The notes beneath the pieces were generated by a model. It ran no database searches and had not been told where the DNA came from. It saw only the letters and a program-made list of their open reading frames with translations. Shown here piece by piece: positions 7,958 through 20,507 of a stretch of 59,707 bases of DNA. Position 1 is the first letter of the stretch; every line of letters begins with the position of its first letter. The DNA lies in NCBI RefSeq assembly GCF_002289345.1, contig NZ_NSDG01000052.1, forward strand, positions 38,890-98,596, written 5' to 3'. The position numbers and the translations under genes are program-made. Source of the DNA: Pseudoalteromonas sp. HM-SA03. Its GTDB lineage: Bacteria; Pseudomonadota; Gammaproteobacteria; Enterobacterales; Alteromonadaceae.

Positions 7958-10723
7958 TCAGTTGGATTGTGCAGGCTCGGAATCAGAAAGTAATAAAGTG
8001 AGTCCATCAACCAGTTCAAATAACTCAGGCTCGATATCATTGAGTGATTTTTCTTGTTTTAGTCCGGTTTCAATGGTTTCAGCCAATTTCTTCAGGGTTG
8101 GTACGCCAGTATAACAACAGGCTCCGTGAAACTTATGCACTACTTTGAGCAGTGTTGGGAGATCTTCTGTATTTTGTGCAGATTCTAACTGCTGCAACGT
8201 TTCGGGCACGCTAGAAAGCAGCATGTTGAGCATTTCCAATGCTAAATCAGGTTTATTACCCGCTCGTTGCAATGCTAACCCCCAATCTAACATTTGGCTA
8301 TTAAATGGCGGCACACTATGCTGATGACTCTCAATATTTTTTTGTCTCGCTACTGGTGAAGATGCGCTATAGTCGCAAATAATTTGCTTGAGCATATCTT
8401 CATCTATGGGTTTAGTCATATAGTTACTAAAGCCATCTTTAAGCAATTGCTCTTTTTCGCCAGCAAGTGCATGTGCGGTGACGGCGATGATGGGGGTATC
8501 CTCATTTAAGGACGAATCTCTTATGCTTCTACAGGCGCTGATGCCATCCATTATGGGCATTTGAATATCCATAAATATCAGGTCGTATTTCCTTGATTTA
8601 CATAAACTGACTGCTTGAGCGCCATTATGTGCGGTATCTATTGCCTCTACCTGCTCATCTAACAAAGTACAGATCAACTTCAAGTTAGCATCGTTATCGT
8701 CCGCAACGAGTACTTTAAGCGGTAAACTTGTGGCTTCGATTTCATTGGCGCTCATATCTGGGTGGTCTAAACGATAGGGTGCTGCAAGCATTTCGCATAG
8801 TTTTCTGTGATTAAGTGGTTTGCTTAAACAAGCGTCAGCACCACTGCCAATAAGCGCCTCACGCATATTATGAGACACGGTATTAACCATCAAATATAAA
8901 TAGTCGGCGGATCCGCGAGCTTGCTTGATGTAACTCTTAACCGTCTGCATTTGATCGACGCTTGCCATAGAGCCGATTAAACAGATATCGTAATTAAAAT
9001 CCTGTGCCAAGGCTATATCAAAGTCTTCTTCGGTGAGGCAACGAGTCACTTGCATATCCCATGCTTGTAGCTGGGCCATTACAGCGTAATGAGTATGCTC
9101 TTGCGGTTCAAAGTAAAGCACGCGCTTATTTTCTAGCGGCTTGCTTGGTAAATCGTCGTTGTAGAGACGGTTTGGTAGGGCAAAGACGGCATTAAATGAG
9201 AAACAGGTACCATTTCCAGGCGCTGAGTTAAGAGTGATACGGCCATTCATTGCCTCAACAATATGCTTAGTGATGATAAGGCCTAGACCTGTGCCGCCAA
9301 ATTTACGGGTAATACTGGTATCGGCTTGAGCAAACGGCGTAAATAGCGCGTCTTGCTTATCCTGCGCAATACCGACCCCGGTATCGCTGACAGACACTAA
9401 CAATGAGGATTGAGATTCATCCATCAAGCGATGGTTAATATCTACTTTGACTGAGCCTTTCTCCGTGAACTTGATGGCATTGCTGATTAGATTGGTCAAT
9501 ACCTGTTTAAATCGCGTAGGGTCGCCAATTAAGTTGTCGGGCACTTGGCGATTAACAGAAATGGAAAACTCTAGCTGTTTGTCGTGGGCACTTGGCGCTA
9601 ATAAGGTCATGACCTCATTGATAGCGTCGCGTAATTCAAACTGAATGTTCTCCAACTCCATAGCACCAGCTTCTAGCTTTGAGAAATCCAAGATATCACT
9701 AATGATGGTAAGCAGGCTGTTTGCAGATAGCTCTATGGTATCTAAATAATCTTTTTGGTGTTTATTTAATGGTGTTTTATAAAGTTGACGGGTAAAGCCT
9801 ATGACACCATTGAGCGGCGTTCTAAGTTCATGACTCATCTTAGCCAAGAAATCCGACTTTACGCGGTTAGCATCTTGTGCCTCTTTTTTGGCAATATTAA
9901 GCTGAATATTCTGCGTTTCATACTGCTCTAGGGTTTCACGATAATCACTAGTTGCCTGGTCAATGTGCTTTTGCATTTCGTCTTTTTGATTGGCCATCTT
10001 TCTGCCAATAACGATCAAGCCTTGACGCAAAAGCTCAAATTCACCCCGCATCGGCTCATTGATTGCGATGTCTTGTTTACCTTCGTTGAGCTTGTCTGTG
10101 GCTAAAATCAAATTGGCAATTGGTTTGGTTAGCATACGTGACAATCGCATGGCCAACATAACGCTAAGTAAAAAGGAGAAAATAATAACAATGGCACTCA
10201 AAATCAGCGCGCGTTGCTGCGATATCAACGCTTGGTCTTTACTGATCTCTACGACTAAAATCGCCAGCGTAGCCGGCTCTGCACTGTGCCAATCGGTTTT
10301 TTTGGCTAAATGGTTTTTAACTGGTGAATAAAACACAAAGGTATTTTTTAGTGTAGTGACTTCGGTGGTTTGTAGCTTTTGCACTTCACCAAAATAATGT
10401 AACTTGTCGAACTCACTATGATAATTACTGGTAAGAATAAGCTGATTTTGGTTATCAAACAGCGCGATGCTTTTCACCAGTGGTGCGTGTTTATTGTGTG
10501 CCTGGCTTAAAATGCGGTGTAAATGCACTTTATCTTGTTTTTCTATTGGGTATTCTACTGACATGGCCAGAGAATCTGCAATGCGATTTCCCTGACTTAT
10601 CAGAATTTCCTCAAGCTCTACGTAGCGATTTATAGTAAAATAACCACCAAGTAGCAAGCCAACCAAAAGGGTTGGCAAAAGAGTGAGTAGTAAAATACTG
10701 TCACGCAGGTTTAATTTTGTCAT
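7958..10723 (-). CDS. barA: Tripartite hybrid histidine kinase BarA
   Basis: BarA phosphorylates the regulator UvrY/GacA/VarA, which drives Csr small RNAs. The domains are: two membrane helices (about 11-30 and 172-192) bracketing a periplasmic sensor, HAMP (to about 245), coiled coil, HisKA with MSHELRTPLNG (His298), HATPase with GGTGLGL, a first receiver-like domain (about 534-650), a second receiver (about 670-790, VADDN and FMDIQMP with Asp719), and a C-terminal HPt (HKFHGACCYTG, His863). The first receiver lacks the Asp pocket and phospho-Asp, as is common in BarA. Its 921 aa match the family, and it lies divergent from rlmD as in E. coli. Confidence 0.93.
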   Translation of the reverse strand: MTKLNLRDSILLLTLLPTLLVGLLLGGYFTINRYVELEEILISQGNRIADSLAMSVEYPIEKQDKVHLHRILSQAHNKHAPLVKSIALFDNQNQLILTSNYHSEFDKLHYFGEVQKLQTTEVTTLKNTFVFYSPVKNHLAKKTDWHSAEPATLAILVVEISKDQALISQQRALILSAIVIIFSFLLSVMLAMRLSRMLTKPIANLILATDKLNEGKQDIAINEPMRGEFELLRQGLIVIGRKMANQKDEMQKHIDQATSDYRETLEQYETQNIQLNIAKKEAQDANRVKSDFLAKMSHELRTPLNGVIGFTRQLYKTPLNKHQKDYLDTIELSANSLLTIISDILDFSKLEAGAMELENIQFELRDAINEVMTLLAPSAHDKQLEFSISVNRQVPDNLIGDPTRFKQVLTNLISNAIKFTEKGSVKVDINHRLMDESQSSLLVSVSDTGVGIAQDKQDALFTPFAQADTSITRKFGGTGLGLIITKHIVEAMNGRITLNSAPGNGTCFSFNAVFALPNRLYNDDLPSKPLENKRVLYFEPQEHTHYAVMAQLQAWDMQVTRCLTEEDFDIALAQDFNYDICLIGSMASVDQMQTVKSYIKQARGSADYLYLMVNTVSHNMREALIGSGADACLSKPLNHRKLCEMLAAPYRLDHPDMSANEIEATSLPLKVLVADDNDANLKLICTLLDEQVEAIDTAHNGAQAVSLCKSRKYDLIFMDIQMPIMDGISACRSIRDSSLNEDTPIIAVTAHALAGEKEQLLKDGFSNYMTKPIDEDMLKQIICDYSASSPVARQKNIESHQHSVPPFNSQMLDWGLALQRAGNKPDLALEMLNMLLSSVPETLQQLESAQNTEDLPTLLKVVHKFHGACCYTGVPTLKKLAETIETGLKQEKSLNDIEPELFELVDGLTLLLSDSEPAQSN

Positions 10724-10801
10724 AGGGTCAAAAAAGTGCAGAGAAATCTGTAACTAAGATTATCTTTTACCGACGTGATAAGCAAACAAATGAGGAACCC
10801 A

Positions 10802-12121
10802 ATGGCACAGATTTTTCGTGCTAAGAAAGCTGCTAAGCCGTCAAAGCAAATAGAATTAAGCATAGAGTCAATGGATCATCAGGGGCGAGGTGTTGCTCGC
10901 CATGAGGGTAAGGTCTGTTTTGTGACTGGTGCCTTGACTGGCGAGCGATTGATAGCACAGGTTGTACAGGCCAAGTCTAAACTGTTGGAAGCGAAGATGA
11001 CCAAAGTACTTAATGCCTCCAAAGAGCGTGTTAAGCCGTTTTGCCCGCATTACCAGCAGTGTGGTGGTTGTAGCTTGCAGCATCAAAGTGTTAATGCTCA
11101 GCTCGATGAAAAGCAACTTGCAGTTGAAAAACTTTTTGCGCGTTTTGCCAATATCAAACACTTACCTTGGCAAGCGCCGATCACCTCAATGGCGCTTCAT
11201 TATCGCCGTGCTGCTCGTTTGGCATGTATTTTTGATAAACAAAGCAAAAGCGTCAAGTTGGGCTTTAGAGCAAGTCAGTCGAAGCAGATTATCGAAATAG
11301 CGCAGTGTGACGTATTGGTGTCGCCTTTTGACCGTATTGTTAACACGCTAAGTGCACTTGCGCAGTCGCTAAGTGAGTTTAGGCTGATCAGTCATATTCA
11401 GCTTTGTCAGGCCGACAATCATAATTATGTGTTGTGTCGTCATACAAAGTCATTGTCCGCTTCGACTCGTGAAACGCTACAAAACGAGCTGGAAAATTGT
11501 CAGGTCCTGTTTGACGATGGCGAGACGCCAGTTGTGTACTCTCAGTTGCCATTCTATCACCTTAATGAATTTGGCTTAACACTTGAGTTTAAATTGAACA
11601 ACTTTATTCAAGTAAATCAATCTGTAAACGAAGCAATGCTGCGCCAAGCGACAGACTGGCTACAGCTGAGTAACGATGAAAGTGTCCTCGATCTTTTCTG
11701 TGGAGTGGGAAATTTCTCTTTGGTGCTCGCAAAACAAGCAAAAAATGTGATTGGGGTAGAAGGTGAAGCGCAATCGGTTGCAATGGCTCAGCAAAATGCG
11801 CAAACTAATAAAATCAGTAATGTTCAGTTTCACTGTTTTGATCTAACCCAGTCGATTGCAGAGGCTGCTTGGTTCGACGCAAATCTGGATGTATTAGTAC
11901 TGGACCCTTCAAGGCCAGGTGCACTTGAGGTTTTACAGCAGTTACCGTTGACGCAGTTTACCCGTATTTTATACGTGTCATGCGACCCAGTTACACTGGC
12001 GCGCGATGCTTTGGTAATAGCACAGGCAGGCTTTGAATTAGAGAAGCTTGGCTTAATGAATATGTTTGTCCACACGGGACATATCGAAACCATGGCGCTG
12101 TTTAAAAAACAGTGTAAATAG
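10802..12121 (+). CDS. rlmD: 23S rRNA (uracil(1939)-C5)-methyltransferase RlmD
   Basis: RlmD methylates U1939 of 23S rRNA with SAM. An N-terminal TRAM domain is followed by the iron-sulfur cysteines in CPHYQQCGGC, the SAM-binding LDLFCGVGNFSLVLA and the catalytic-cysteine motif YVSCDP. ATG 10802 (MAQIFRAKK) matches the family N-terminus and has GAGGA upstream; the in-frame start at 10775 would add an unmatched extension. 439 aa. barA lies divergently upstream and relA follows by 92 bp, the conserved arrangement. Confidence 0.95.
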   Translation: MAQIFRAKKAAKPSKQIELSIESMDHQGRGVARHEGKVCFVTGALTGERLIAQVVQAKSKLLEAKMTKVLNASKERVKPFCPHYQQCGGCSLQHQSVNAQLDEKQLAVEKLFARFANIKHLPWQAPITSMALHYRRAARLACIFDKQSKSVKLGFRASQSKQIIEIAQCDVLVSPFDRIVNTLSALAQSLSEFRLISHIQLCQADNHNYVLCRHTKSLSASTRETLQNELENCQVLFDDGETPVVYSQLPFYHLNEFGLTLEFKLNNFIQVNQSVNEAMLRQATDWLQLSNDESVLDLFCGVGNFSLVLAKQAKNVIGVEGEAQSVAMAQQNAQTNKISNVQFHCFDLTQSIAEAAWFDANLDVLVLDPSRPGALEVLQQLPLTQFTRILYVSCDPVTLARDALVIAQAGFELEKLGLMNMFVHTGHIETMALFKKQCK

Positions 12122-12213
12122 CCTGAGCTTTGAGGCTGTTATTGCCCGAGCATTAGGCTAGGTAATTTACCCGAAAATGAGGCGGGTAAGTAATTTTAAG
12201 GAGGTATCAAAAC

Positions 12214-14367
12214 ATGGTTGCTACTCGGCAGTCGCATCAAACCACTTTGCCACTGGAGTTTGATGCGCGACTCACTATCTTAAACTTGTCTGAAGATCAA
12301 AGAGCATGGCTGCAAAAGGCCTATGAACTTTGTCCCGCGGATGAGTCAACGGAACATCTCAATAACGCCATCGAAATGGTAGAGATCCTTGCAGACTTAA
12401 ATTTTGATAGCGAATCCTTAGCAACTGCGTTTTTAACTCCTTATTTTGTTGCTGGAAAGTTGTCCCTTGAGCAAGTGGAAGAAGCGCTTGGCAAAAATAT
12501 CTCTCTGCTTTTAAGAGGGGTGGAGAATATGGACACCATCAGCACTTTGGCACACCAAAGCTCGGGTAAGGTACAAGTCGACAACATCCGCCGTATGTTA
12601 CTCGCTATGGTGGAAGATGTGCGCGCTGTAGTGATTAAGCTTGCTGAGCAAATCTGCCATTTACGTGCGGTTAAGAAAGCATCTGAAGAAGAAAGAGTCG
12701 TTGCTGCAAAAGCGGCTGCCAATATTTTTGCACCACTTGCGAACCGTTTGGGGATTGGCCAATTAAAATGGGAACTTGAAGATCTCTCTTTCCGTTATTT
12801 GCATCCGGATACGTATAAGTCTATTGCCAAGAAGCTTTCTGATAAACGCCTAGACCGCGAAGCCTATATGGAAAATATGGTTAATTCGGTGGCGCAAAAA
12901 CTTGCGGATGCAGGCATTAAAGCGCAGGTCTACGGTCGCCCTAAGCATATTTACAGCATTTATAAAAAAATGGCGCAAAAAAGCTATGAATTCGAACAGT
13001 TGTTCGACATTCGCGCGATGCGTGTGGTGGTAGATGAAATTCAAGATTGCTACGCTGCGTTGGGCATTGTGCACACCAGTTGGCGGCATTTAAACAAAGA
13101 GTTTGACGACTATATTGCTACGCCTAAGCAAAACGGCTATCAGTCTATCCACACCGTGGTATTTGGTCCTGAGGGCAAAACGGTAGAAATCCAAATCCGT
13201 ACTGAGGCCATGCATCGAGATGCAGAGCTTGGGGTGGCGGCTCATTGGATGTACAAAGAAGGTGCATTGCCGGGCAGAAACTCAGGATACGAGCAAAAAA
13301 TTAGCTGGCTACGCAAACTGTTGCAGTGGCAAGAAGAAGTGGTAGATGGCAGTGAAATAGCAGATGAGCTGAAGAATCAGGTTGTCGAGGACCGCGTTTA
13401 TGTATTCACGCCCAAGGGCGATATCTTTGATTTGCCACTAGGCTCGACGCCACTCGACTTCGCTTACTACATTCATTCTAATGTTGGACATCGCTGCATT
13501 GGTGCAAAAGTGTTTGGTAAAATAGTGCCTTTCACTTACACATTGCGCACAGGCGATCAGGTAGAGATTCTTACCCAGAAAAATGCTTCACCAAGTCGAG
13601 ATTGGTTAAACCCGTCGCTGGGATATATTCATTCTTCAAGAGCGCGCAGTAAGATCCATCACTGGTTTAAGCAGCAAGATAGAGACAAAAATCTTCAAGC
13701 GGGTAAGGAAATTTTAGATAGTCATCTGCAAAAACTAGACATTACCTATAAAGATTTAGAACCCGCGATTGACCGCTTTAACTTTAAAGAACTCGACGAT
13801 TTAATGGTGGCGATTGGTGCCGGTGATATTCGTATCAATCAATTCCTGAACTACGTGCAAGATAAACCTGAGGATACACCTAAGTTAAAAATCTCCTCGC
13901 CAAAACACACTAAAGGCGACAAAAATGCAGTGGTCGTTGATGGGGTAGGCAGCTTAATGAGTCATATGGCGAAATGCTGTGAGCCAGTACCGGGTGATGA
14001 AATTGTGGGTTACATCACACAAGGGCGAGGTATTGCAGTGCATCGTTCTGATTGTGAGTCATTTGCTCATATTACGGATGTACATCCAGAGCGGGAAATT
14101 GCGGTCAGTTGGTCTGAGGATGTAAAAGCATCATACGCCATTACATTAAAAATTGAAGCGCACGACCGCCAAGGGCTGATCCGAGACATTAGCTCTGTGC
14201 TTGCCAATGAAAAAGTCAATGTGCTCAATATGAATGTACAAACACAAGACGATAAAAACGTGGCGGTATTTATGATGAAGGTAGAGGTGGATGACCTTTC
14301 TGCTATGCATCGCTTGCTGACTAAATTGATGCAAATCGAAGGTGTTTTTGATGCCAAACGACTCTAA
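12214..14367 (+). CDS. relA: GTP diphosphokinase RelA (stringent response)
   Basis: RelA makes pppGpp/ppGpp on stalled ribosomes carrying uncharged tRNA. The N-terminal hydrolase-like domain lacks the His-Asp metal motif (STLAHQSSGKVQV in its place), marking RelA rather than SpoT. The synthetase domain (RPKHIYSIYKKM), the TGS domain (VYVFTPKGDIFDLPLGSTP), a zinc-finger-like region (CCEPVPGDEIVGY) and a C-terminal ACT domain follow in order. 717 aa is normal. An excellent ribosome-binding site AAGGAGGT lies at 12199-12206. The 3' end overlaps mazG. Confidence 0.96.
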   Translation: MVATRQSHQTTLPLEFDARLTILNLSEDQRAWLQKAYELCPADESTEHLNNAIEMVEILADLNFDSESLATAFLTPYFVAGKLSLEQVEEALGKNISLLLRGVENMDTISTLAHQSSGKVQVDNIRRMLLAMVEDVRAVVIKLAEQICHLRAVKKASEEERVVAAKAAANIFAPLANRLGIGQLKWELEDLSFRYLHPDTYKSIAKKLSDKRLDREAYMENMVNSVAQKLADAGIKAQVYGRPKHIYSIYKKMAQKSYEFEQLFDIRAMRVVVDEIQDCYAALGIVHTSWRHLNKEFDDYIATPKQNGYQSIHTVVFGPEGKTVEIQIRTEAMHRDAELGVAAHWMYKEGALPGRNSGYEQKISWLRKLLQWQEEVVDGSEIADELKNQVVEDRVYVFTPKGDIFDLPLGSTPLDFAYYIHSNVGHRCIGAKVFGKIVPFTYTLRTGDQVEILTQKNASPSRDWLNPSLGYIHSSRARSKIHHWFKQQDRDKNLQAGKEILDSHLQKLDITYKDLEPAIDRFNFKELDDLMVAIGAGDIRINQFLNYVQDKPEDTPKLKISSPKHTKGDKNAVVVDGVGSLMSHMAKCCEPVPGDEIVGYITQGRGIAVHRSDCESFAHITDVHPEREIAVSWSEDVKASYAITLKIEAHDRQGLIRDISSVLANEKVNVLNMNVQTQDDKNVAVFMMKVEVDDLSAMHRLLTKLMQIEGVFDAKRL

Positions 14368-15175
14368 GCCTTCTACAGCAGCGGGGATAGAGCAGCTGCT
14401 AGAGATTATGTCGCAGCTGCGCGACCCAAGCACTGGATGCGAGTGGGATAAGAAGCAAACCTTTAAAACCATTGTCCCTTATACGTTAGAAGAAGCACAC
14501 GAAGTTGCCGATGCTATTGAGCAAGGCGACTTTGCTCACTTAAAAGAAGAGTTGGGGGACTTGCTGTTCCAAGTGATTTTTTATGCTCAGCTTGGAAAAG
14601 AGCAGGGATTATTTAACTTTGCGGACATAGTGCAAACCCTCAATGACAAATTAGTGAGACGTCATCCTCATGTATTTGAAAAGCAGGAAAGCTTAAGCGA
14701 AGCAGAGCTTGAGCAGCAATGGCACGCCATTAAACAGCAAGAAAAACAGGCGCAAAAACAAGGGGCGTTCGCGGCGGATATTCCAAGCAGCTTGCCTGCA
14801 TTGTCAAAAGCCTACAAAATTCAAAAGCAAGCAGCCAAACTCGGATTTGACTGGCCAAGTTACCACGGCGCGTGGGATAAAGTACAAGAGGAAGTCGCAG
14901 AGGTGAGCGAGGCGTTGCAAGTTGATCCACTCTCTGAACATACTGCGGAAGAGGTGGGCGACTTGTTGTTTGCAACTGTGAATGTGAGCCGACATATAAA
15001 ACGAGATCCAGAGCAGCTGCTACGTCAAGCCAATGAGAAATTTAAAAATCGCTTTGTGCAAGTCGAAGCCGTTTTGAATGAGTCCTCACTATCACTTAAA
15101 GATGCGAGCTTGGAGGAGATGGATGGTGCTTGGGAGACAGTGAAACGTCGTCAACGCAGTAAAAACAGAGACTGA
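14351..15175 (+). CDS. mazG: Nucleoside triphosphate pyrophosphohydrolase MazG
   Basis: MazG hydrolyses (d)NTPs to monophosphates and pyrophosphate and in E. coli lowers (p)ppGpp. Two MazG repeats are visible, each with the metal-binding acidic helix pair: EELGDLLFQVIFYAQ and EEVGDLLFATVNVSRH. ATG 14351 lies inside relA, giving a 17-bp overlap, so the two are likely translationally coupled; a GTG at 14342 in frame is the alternative. No mazEF toxin-antitoxin pair separates relA and mazG here, unlike E. coli K-12. Confidence 0.94.
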   Translation: MPNDSKPSTAAGIEQLLEIMSQLRDPSTGCEWDKKQTFKTIVPYTLEEAHEVADAIEQGDFAHLKEELGDLLFQVIFYAQLGKEQGLFNFADIVQTLNDKLVRRHPHVFEKQESLSEAELEQQWHAIKQQEKQAQKQGAFAADIPSSLPALSKAYKIQKQAAKLGFDWPSYHGAWDKVQEEVAEVSEALQVDPLSEHTAEEVGDLLFATVNVSRHIKRDPEQLLRQANEKFKNRFVQVEAVLNESSLSLKDASLEEMDGAWETVKRRQRSKNRD

Positions 15176-15229
15176 TTTTACGGTTTGTTCGTTACTTAAA
15201 ACGACCTCCTGATAAAATATATTACCGTG

Positions 15230-16967
<1,738 letters not shown>

Positions 16968-16970
16968 TAA

Positions 16971-17002
16971 GAAAAAGCCGTGCTCTTGCACGGCTTTTTT
17001 GT
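16971..17002 (+). terminator. Intrinsic terminator after pyrG
   Basis: The stem AAAAAGCCGTGC / GCACGGCTTTTTT with a 4-nt loop and a T-run begins four bases after the pyrG stop. Confidence 0.92.
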
Positions 17003-17131
17003 TGCAGAAGGTTTTGCAATAGGCGCTAAGTGTAGTGTTTATCGCCAAACTTTTTCTTATCTGCCGGCGCGTCAATGTGATACGTGTAAATTCTTCACTT
17101 TGCGAAGCAACAGAGATAAGGCAAACTTTAA

Positions 17132-18502
<1,371 letters not shown>

Positions 18503-18525
18503 TTAGTTATTACTTTATGTATTAT

Positions 18526-18557
18526 AAAAACGCCAGTTTAGCTACTGGCGTTTTTTA
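18526..18557 (+). terminator. Intrinsic terminator after eno
   Basis: AAAAACGCCAGT / ACTGGCGTTTTTT with loop TTAGCT. Read from the other strand it has an A/T-flanked stem too, so it may also terminate the minus-strand small peptide gene that ends at 18561. Confidence 0.92.
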
Positions 18558-18560
18558 TTG

Positions 18561-18752
18561 CTAGCGGTCGTCACCCCAAATTTCACAATTTGCTTGACCA
18601 TTTCTAAATGTCCAACAGACTTGAAGTGAATTACAAGCGTTATCCATCGTTGCAGGACCATTACCTCCAGCAACAGCCGGCGTCATCTTAGTAGTAAGTG
18701 TTTTGTTCACACTAAGTTCTTTAATCGATTTTTTGTTGAACTTTAATTTCAT
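18561..18752 (-). CDS. Small GG-leader peptide, RiPP-precursor-like
   Basis: This 63-aa peptide starts MKLKFNKKSIKELS, a basic amphipathic leader of the type seen in Gram-negative lanthipeptide-like precursors, and runs to a double glycine in TPAVAGG (Gly29-Gly30). The 33-residue remainder has three Cys (40, 46, 56), a few Ser/Thr, two Trp and an acidic end (GDDR). A good ribosome-binding site (AGAAGGAAAC) precedes the ATG. No modification enzyme, protease-transporter or immunity gene is within the window, so it is an orphan. It is convergent with eno and shares its terminator. Function is unknown; it could be a secreted GG-peptide rather than a modified product. Confidence 0.6.
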   Translation of the reverse strand: MKLKFNKKSIKELSVNKTLTTKMTPAVAGGNGPATMDNACNSLQVCWTFRNGQANCEIWGDDR

Positions 18753-18853
18753 TGTCGTTTCCTTCTATAAAAAATATAAATATTAACCAAATCTATACAA
18801 GATGTTGGTTGTTTTACATTTGTACTTTTTGTACAGAAAGTCAACAAGTACTT

Positions 18854-19528
18854 TTAGGTACCAAACTCTCGCGCCAATATCGATTGAGTGAAATTGATTT
18901 TCAAATAAAAACCTCTTGGCAACGTTTGCACTATTTTACCGTTCGGCCCTATGGCGTCAGTGAGCGCTTTGGCATTTGCCGCTTTTGGCCTTATCTGCAT
19001 GACTTCTCCAAGATGCCCTGAGATTTGGTCTACGTGACCTGTAGCGATTAACTCGATTTGCTCTTCCCAGTCTCTTCGTAACAACTGTTCTTGATGCGCG
19101 TCTGGCCGCCATAAGAAGCCGTGTCCAATAACCCTATTTATTAAAGGAATTTCTCGTTCGGCTAATATGGGCAGCCAAAGAACATGAGCTAATTTCTTTT
19201 TAACACTCGACGCTTCCCACGTTAATCCTGTTAACTGAGTAAGTGGCACGACAGAAACATAGGTGGTCTCAAGTGGTTTGCCTTGATAGCTTATTGGCAA
19301 AGTCTTGAGTTCAACGCCAATATGCTCAAAATCAGGCACAGGCTTTGAGCCCGCGGTAGCACCTAAGGCTGCTTCTATGAGTTGTCCTACCCAACCTTTC
19401 TCTTTGAGCAAGTCTTGTGGTGTTTTAAACGAGAGCCGCTGAGCGAGCTCACCCAATGTTAAACCGGCTATGTTTTCAACACGTTGCATAAGTTCGCCCA
19501 CAGAGTGTGGTGGTGTAACTGATGGCAA
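18854..19528 (-). CDS. mutH: DNA mismatch repair endonuclease MutH
   Basis: MutH nicks the unmethylated strand at hemimethylated GATC when activated by MutS-MutL. The PD-(D/E)xK-type core is visible as DFEHIGVELKTLP, after KGWVGQLIEAALGATAGSKP. 224 aa is normal. The start is TTG 19528: it is the only position that gives the family N-terminus, and CAGGAG lies six bases upstream. Presence implies Dam-directed mismatch repair. It diverges from rppH across a 439-bp gap. Confidence 0.95.
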   Translation of the reverse strand: MPSVTPPHSVGELMQRVENIAGLTLGELAQRLSFKTPQDLLKEKGWVGQLIEAALGATAGSKPVPDFEHIGVELKTLPISYQGKPLETTYVSVVPLTQLTGLTWEASSVKKKLAHVLWLPILAEREIPLINRVIGHGFLWRPDAHQEQLLRRDWEEQIELIATGHVDQISGHLGEVMQIRPKAANAKALTDAIGPNGKIVQTLPRGFYLKINFTQSILAREFGT

Positions 19529-19967
19529 GCGATACTCCTGAGTCTATCCCCTAAAAACACGATTATAAAAGAAATCATGTGGTGAAGTAAGTTGGTTATT
19601 TTACACTCAACTTAAGTGTGGCTTGTTATTTCAACAGTTGACTAAAGTAAGAACTTTATTATCTATATGATAAATATGAAGTTATTTTTATTTTGCTACA
19701 GCGGGAGCGGCTTGGAAATCTTATGGCTTTGGATAAATACAAGACTATAAACATAATTATCCACAGAATATGTGGAAAACCTGAGATTTGAAGTGTGTAA
19801 TTGTGGATTTGTTCGTAATTTGAACTGAAAAATACTTGGTTATGCACAAGTTGTGGGTAACTTGAGAGTATGTTGAGATAATTTAGGTATAGAATGGAAT
19901 TAAATTTGCCGTGACGCGGGAGTTGTGGAACAATCATTAAAAATCGACTTATAAATGAGGCACTAAG
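19529..19967. promoter_or_regulatory. mutH-rppH intergenic region with DnaA-box-like cluster
   Basis: This A/T-rich 439-bp gap separates divergent mutH and rppH. It contains TTATCCACA (19757-19765, exact consensus DnaA box), TTTTCCACA on the minus strand (19771-19779), TTATGCACA (19840-19848, matches TTATNCACA) and TTACCCACA on the minus strand (19852-19860, one mismatch); a weaker AAATCCACA is at 19802-19810. I see no GATC site, no ORF with support, and no origin-type AT-rich 13-mer array. It is most simply a DnaA-responsive promoter region or a titration site. Confidence 0.55.
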
Positions 19968-20492
19968 GTGATTGATGCCGAAGGGTTTCGTGCCAATGTC
20001 GGAATAGTGATTTGTAATAATCAGGGGCAGGTTTTTTGGGCCCGTCGTTACGGACAACACTCTTGGCAATTTCCTCAAGGCGGAATAGACCAAGGGGAAA
20101 CACCTGAGCAAACGATGTATCGTGAACTTCATGAAGAAGTTGGACTTAGGCCAGAAGATGTTGAAATAGTAGCAAGTTCTAAACATTGGTTACGTTACAA
20201 ACTACCAAAAAGGTTAATTAGACGAGATTCAAGCCCAGTTTGTATCGGGCAAAAGCAGAAATGGTTTTTATTGAAACTTAGGTGTAAAGATGAAGACGTA
20301 GACTTATTACGTACGCATCATCCTGAGTTTGATGATTGGCGCTGGGTTAGCTATTGGTATCCAGTACGTCAAGTTGTATCGTTTAAGCGTGATGTCTATC
20401 GTCGAGTGATGAAGGAATTCGCTCCGTTTGCGATGCCATTTGGTAAACGTGAACAGCAAGGGCAGAAGGATTTCTGGCGCACAAAACGATAA
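19968..20492 (+). CDS. rppH: RNA 5'-pyrophosphohydrolase RppH
   Basis: RppH removes pyrophosphate from 5'-triphosphorylated mRNA, opening it to RNase E decay. The Nudix box [20 protein letters not shown] followed by VGL is intact (residues about 38-60), and FPQGGID and WRWVSYW family segments are present. The start is GTG 19968 with GAGG at 19957-19960. 174 aa. It is 15 bp upstream of ptsP, with which it is likely co-transcribed, as in E. coli (nudH-ptsP-lgt-thyA). Confidence 0.95.
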   Translation: MIDAEGFRANVGIVICNNQGQVFWARRYGQHSWQFPQGGIDQGETPEQTMYRELHEEVGLRPEDVEIVASSKHWLRYKLPKRLIRRDSSPVCIGQKQKWFLLKLRCKDEDVDLLRTHHPEFDDWRWVSYWYPVRQVVSFKRDVYRRVMKEFAPFAMPFGKREQQGQKDFWRTKR

Positions 20493-20507
20493 AAATAGGA
20501 GCAGCAG

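Noticed and set aside
18752-19021. 89-aa plus-strand ORF over the mutH 3' end
   Set aside because: It is mostly antisense to mutH, whose identity is clear, and has no independent support.
19529-19967. DnaA-box region as a replication origin
   Set aside because: No AT-rich unwinding array, GATC cluster, or dnaA/dnaN/gidA neighbourhood is visible; a regulatory or titration role is more likely.
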